From positions 104,344,001-104,408,000 of the forward strand of contig NC_092589.1 in the NCBI RefSeq assembly GCF_047663525.1: DNA of 64,000 nucleotides. The letters are read 5' to 3'. This document shows positions 61,420-64,000 of the stretch, piece by piece. Below the pieces are notes generated by a model that was given only the letters and a program-made list of their open reading frames with translations, made no database searches and was not told where the DNA came from. The position numbers were made by a program, and so were the translations under genes. Numbering within the stretch: position 1 is the stretch's first letter; every line of letters starts with the position of its first letter. This stretch comes from Anas platyrhynchos. Its lineage: Eukaryota > Chordata > Aves > Anseriformes > Anatidae.

Positions 61420-62663
61420 GAGTAAAAAGTCAAGAAAATGGGGCAGGAGACCTGCATGGATGAGCAAGAAGCTCCTGGCAAAACTCAATCAGAAGAAAGT
61501 ACACAGAATGTGGGATAAATGACAGGCCTCTTGGGAGGAATATAGGAATTTTGTCAGAGTATGCAGAGATGCAATGAGGAAGGCTAAAGTCCATTTGGAA
61601 TTAAATCTGGCAAGGAACATCAAGGACAACAAGAATGGCTTCTCCAAATACATCCATAACAAAAAAATATATATAAATAAAGACCAGGGAAAATGTGAGC
61701 CTACTGCAGACTGGGGTGGGTGCCCTCATGATGAAGAATACAGGAAAGACAATTACTGCAAGTCTTCTTTTCTTCAGTCTTTACTGCTAACACTAGCCTT
61801 CAGGAATCCCAGACCTTGGAGAAAAGAGAAAGTCTGTAGAAGGGAAAACTTTCCCTCAGTTGAGGATCAGCTTAGAGATCATTTAGGCAAACTCGACACC
61901 CACAAATCCATGGTCCCCAATGGGATGAAGGAGTGAGGATGAAGGTCCCCATGAGTGCTGAAGGAGTGAGCAGATGCTACTGCTAGGCCACTCTCCAACA
62001 TCTTTGAAAGGTCATGGAGAACAGAAGAGGTGCCTGAGGACTGGAGGAAAGCCAAAGTCACTCCAGTCTTCCAAAAAGGCAAGGAAGACTCAGGAAATTA
62101 CAGGCCAGTCAGCCTCACCTCCATCCCTGGAAAGGTGATGGAACAGCTCATCCTGAAGGTCATCTCTAAGTATGTGAAGGAAAAGAAGGTGGATTACCAA
62201 GGAGAAATCAAGCTTAATCAATCTGATAGCCTTCTATGATGGAATGACTGGTTGGGTAGATGAAGGGAGAGCAGTGGATGTTGTCTACTTTGACCTCAGC
62301 AAGGCTTTCAACACTGTCTCCTACAACATCCTCTTAGGTAAGCTCAGGAAGTGTAGGTTAAATAAGTGGACAGTGAGCGGTGCAGTCTAATTTGAGACCT
62401 GTAGCTAATGGTGTCTCCCAATGGTCAGTACTGGGTCCGGTCCTGTTCATTTGTCAATGTCCTGGAGATGGAACAGAGTGCACCCTCAGCAAGTTTGCTG
62501 ATGAAACTGGGAGGAGTGTCTGATACACCAGAAGGCTGTGCTGCCATTCAGAGAGACCTGGGCATGCTGGAGAGTTGGGCAGAGAGGAACCTCATGAAGT
62601 TTAACAAAGGCAAGAGCAAGTTCCTGCACCTCAGAAGGAATAACCCTATGCACCAGTACGTGG
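61420..62663 (+). mobile_element. CR1 LINE, ORF2 middle part, disrupted
   Basis: The piece begins in the linker between the endonuclease and reverse transcriptase domains of CR1 ORF2. At 61440-61660 the frame gives KWGRRPAWMSKKLL-like sequence and MRKAKVHLELNLARNIKDNK. The fingers region follows at 62030-62150 (EDWRKAKVTPVFQKGKED, NYRPVSLTSIPGKVMEQL), then KAFNTV near 62310 and TECTLSKFAD near 62480. It stops after LMKFNKGKSKFLHLRRN (62590-62650). Frame breaks are frequent. The catalytic FADD region at about 62500 has a deletion of about 5 bases against CR1, so the palm motif is lost. No 5' UTR, ORF1 or endonuclease is present. Copy not functional. Confidence 0.9.
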
Positions 62664-63308
62664 GTTTATGAAAGACAGGTCCTCCTTAACTATCCTAATC
62701 TCCTTCTATGACAATATGACCTGCTTAGTAGATGAGGGAAAGGCTGTAGATGTTGTTAACCAGACTTTAGTAAAGCTCTGGTGAGGCCGCACCCCAAGTA
62801 CTGTGTTCAGTTTTGGGCCCCTCACTACAAGAAGGATGTTGAGGCCTTGGAGCATGTCCAGAGAAGGGCGTGAAGCTGGTGAAGGGTCTAGAGAACAAGT
62901 CTTATAAGGAATAGCTGAAGGAACTGGAGTTGTTTAGCCTAGAGAAAAGGAGGATCAGGGAAGACCTTACCACTCTCTACAACTACCTCAAAGGAAGATG
63001 TAGAGATGTGGGGGCCAGTTTCTTCTCCCAAGCAACAAGGGATAGGACAAGAAGAAATGGTCTCAAGTTGTACCAGGGGAGGTTCAGGCTGAATATTAGG
63101 AACAAATTATTTACTGAAAGGGTTGTGAGATGTTGGAAGAGGCTGTCCAGGGAAGTAGATGAGGGTATATACCTACGGTTATTTAAAAAGCTGTGTAGAT
63201 GTGATACTTAGGGATATGGTTTAGTGGTAGACCTGATAGTGCTATGTTAACAATTGGGCTTGATGGTCTTGGAGGTCTTTTCCAAACTAAATGATTCTAT
63301 GATTCTAA
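62664..63308 (+). mobile_element. CR1 LINE, second piece with internal deletion and 3' end
   Basis: At 62664 the sequence jumps back to an earlier point of CR1 ORF2. GGTTTATGAAAGACAGGTCC and TCTCCTTCTATGACAATATG repeat, in a diverged form, the region already passed at 62210-62300. At about 62775 it jumps forward to CTGGTGAGGCCGCACCCCAA, the C-terminal part, so some hundreds of bases, including the catalytic region, are absent. The C-terminal frame is open at 62930-63211 ([51 protein letters not shown]). The 3' end has TTGATGGTCTTGGAGGTCTT and the ATGATTCTATGATTCTA repeat at about 63290-63307. The simplest reading is a separate, internally deleted CR1 copy of another subfamily abutting the first. 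Confidence 0.8.
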
Positions 63309-63315
63309 ATATGTA

Positions 63316-63636
63316 TAGGGAGGGTGTTGAGAGGATGGGGCCAGACTCTTTTCACTGGTGTCAGGTGACAAGATAAGAAGCAATGGGCACAAACTGAAAA
63401 CTAGCAAGTTCCATCTCAATATGAGGAAAAACTTTTTTACTCTGAAGATGGGAGAGTGCTGGAACAGACTGCCTGGAGAGGTGGTGGAATCTCCTTCTCT
63501 GGAGATATTCAAAACCTGCCTGCATGTGATGCTTTGCAACCTGCCCTATGTAACACTGCTTGAGCAGGTATGTTGGACTAGATGATCTCCAGAGGTTCCT
63601 TCCAATCTCAACCAGTCTGATTCTGTGACACTGTGA
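63316..63636 (+). mobile_element. CR1 LINE, third piece, 3' end only
   Basis: Starting a few bases after the ATTCTATG repeat of the previous copy, this piece encodes [39 protein letters not shown] and [14 protein letters not shown] at 63358-63540. It ends with TTGGACTAGATGATCTCCAG, AGGTTCCTTCCAATCTCAAC and CTGATTCTGTGACACTGTGAG. It is a 5'-truncated CR1, with sequence clearly different from the copy before it in the shared C-terminal region ([12 protein letters not shown] against [12 protein letters not shown]), hence probably another subfamily. Confidence 0.9.
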
Positions 63637-64000
63637 GAGGAAACATTCCCTAGAAACTTAACTAGCACTAAAACGTTCTTGCCTTGCCCTGTACTTACTC
63701 ACATCTCAGTCACAGCCACACAGGTGCAAGTTTTAACATCTGTGATCTGACTCCTTCTGAGACTTCCCCTTTACCTCCATGTACTTTGTAAACATGACAC
63801 GAGAATTACTGCAATATTTTTATTTGGGAAATTAGGGAATTAGAAATTAAGCTGGAGCTGGAGACAGAGCCATTTTGACTAGGATACAAATCAAGTTGAA
63901 TTCAGCCTTCAGCCAAATTTGGAAAGGAGGTTTAAGGTTCTGCAAGGCAGAATTCCCATATTTTACATATCACTATGTGATATATAGTAGAGGAAGGCTG
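63637..64000. other. Non-coding stretch to the window end
   Basis: No open frame of interest, repeat or RNA was recognised in these 364 bases. Confidence 0.65.

Noticed and set aside
1..64000. Search for tRNA, rRNA, snRNA, CRISPR arrays, retroviral LTRs and bacterial-type operons
   Set aside because: None was recognised by eye on either strand; small RNA genes with poor sequence signatures could still be missed.

Overview
The window reads as non-coding vertebrate nuclear DNA, most probably from a bird. The only well-preserved interspersed repeats are CR1 LINEs, recognised by their reverse-transcriptase remnants and by the CR1 3' end, a GATGATCTYNAGAGGTC-like block followed by short ATTCTRTG repeats. 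No L1, Alu or B-type SINE was seen. The rest is AT-rich, CpG-poor sequence full of homopolymers and microsatellites. Turtles and crocodilians also carry CR1, so the bird call is an inference. No operon, rRNA, tRNA, CRISPR array, prophage or retroviral element is visible. The longest open frames are about 130 codons and look like chance, so the window is intergenic or deep intronic.

Layout. 1-15.8 kb: unannotatable sequence with a short CR1 tail (3997-4063), a doubtful CR1 scrap (9831-9870), a perfect 11-bp hairpin (4660-4685) and a palindromic ancient repeat (5345-5490). 15.8-32 kb: a MIR-like remnant (15785-15930), a CpG-containing palindromic patch (18095-18136), a 13-bp hairpin (21164-21194), a CR1 scrap (23358-23395), an A29 run and a pure 24-unit CCTCT pentamer array (26241-26360). 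32-41 kb: several ancient repeat remnants, an internally deleted CR1 (35224-35862), a T38 run, and an unusual 33-bp inverted repeat flanking a minus-strand CR1 tail (40718-40913). 41-61 kb: more ancient remnants, one weak coding-exon candidate on the minus strand (47146-47241), a diverged tandem duplication (47790-47900) and a minus-strand CR1 tail (54186-54436). 61.4-63.6 kb: a head-to-tail cluster of three CR1 pieces, the longest mobile-element tract.

No set of genes works together here, and I found no convincing new biological system. The points most worth a second look are the inverted repeat at 40.7 kb, the mosaic CR1 cluster at 61.4-63.6 kb, the exon candidate at 47.2 kb, and a set of degenerate palindromic ancient repeats related to each other by eye. 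Family names for the ancient repeats come from recalled consensus sequences, not from a search.
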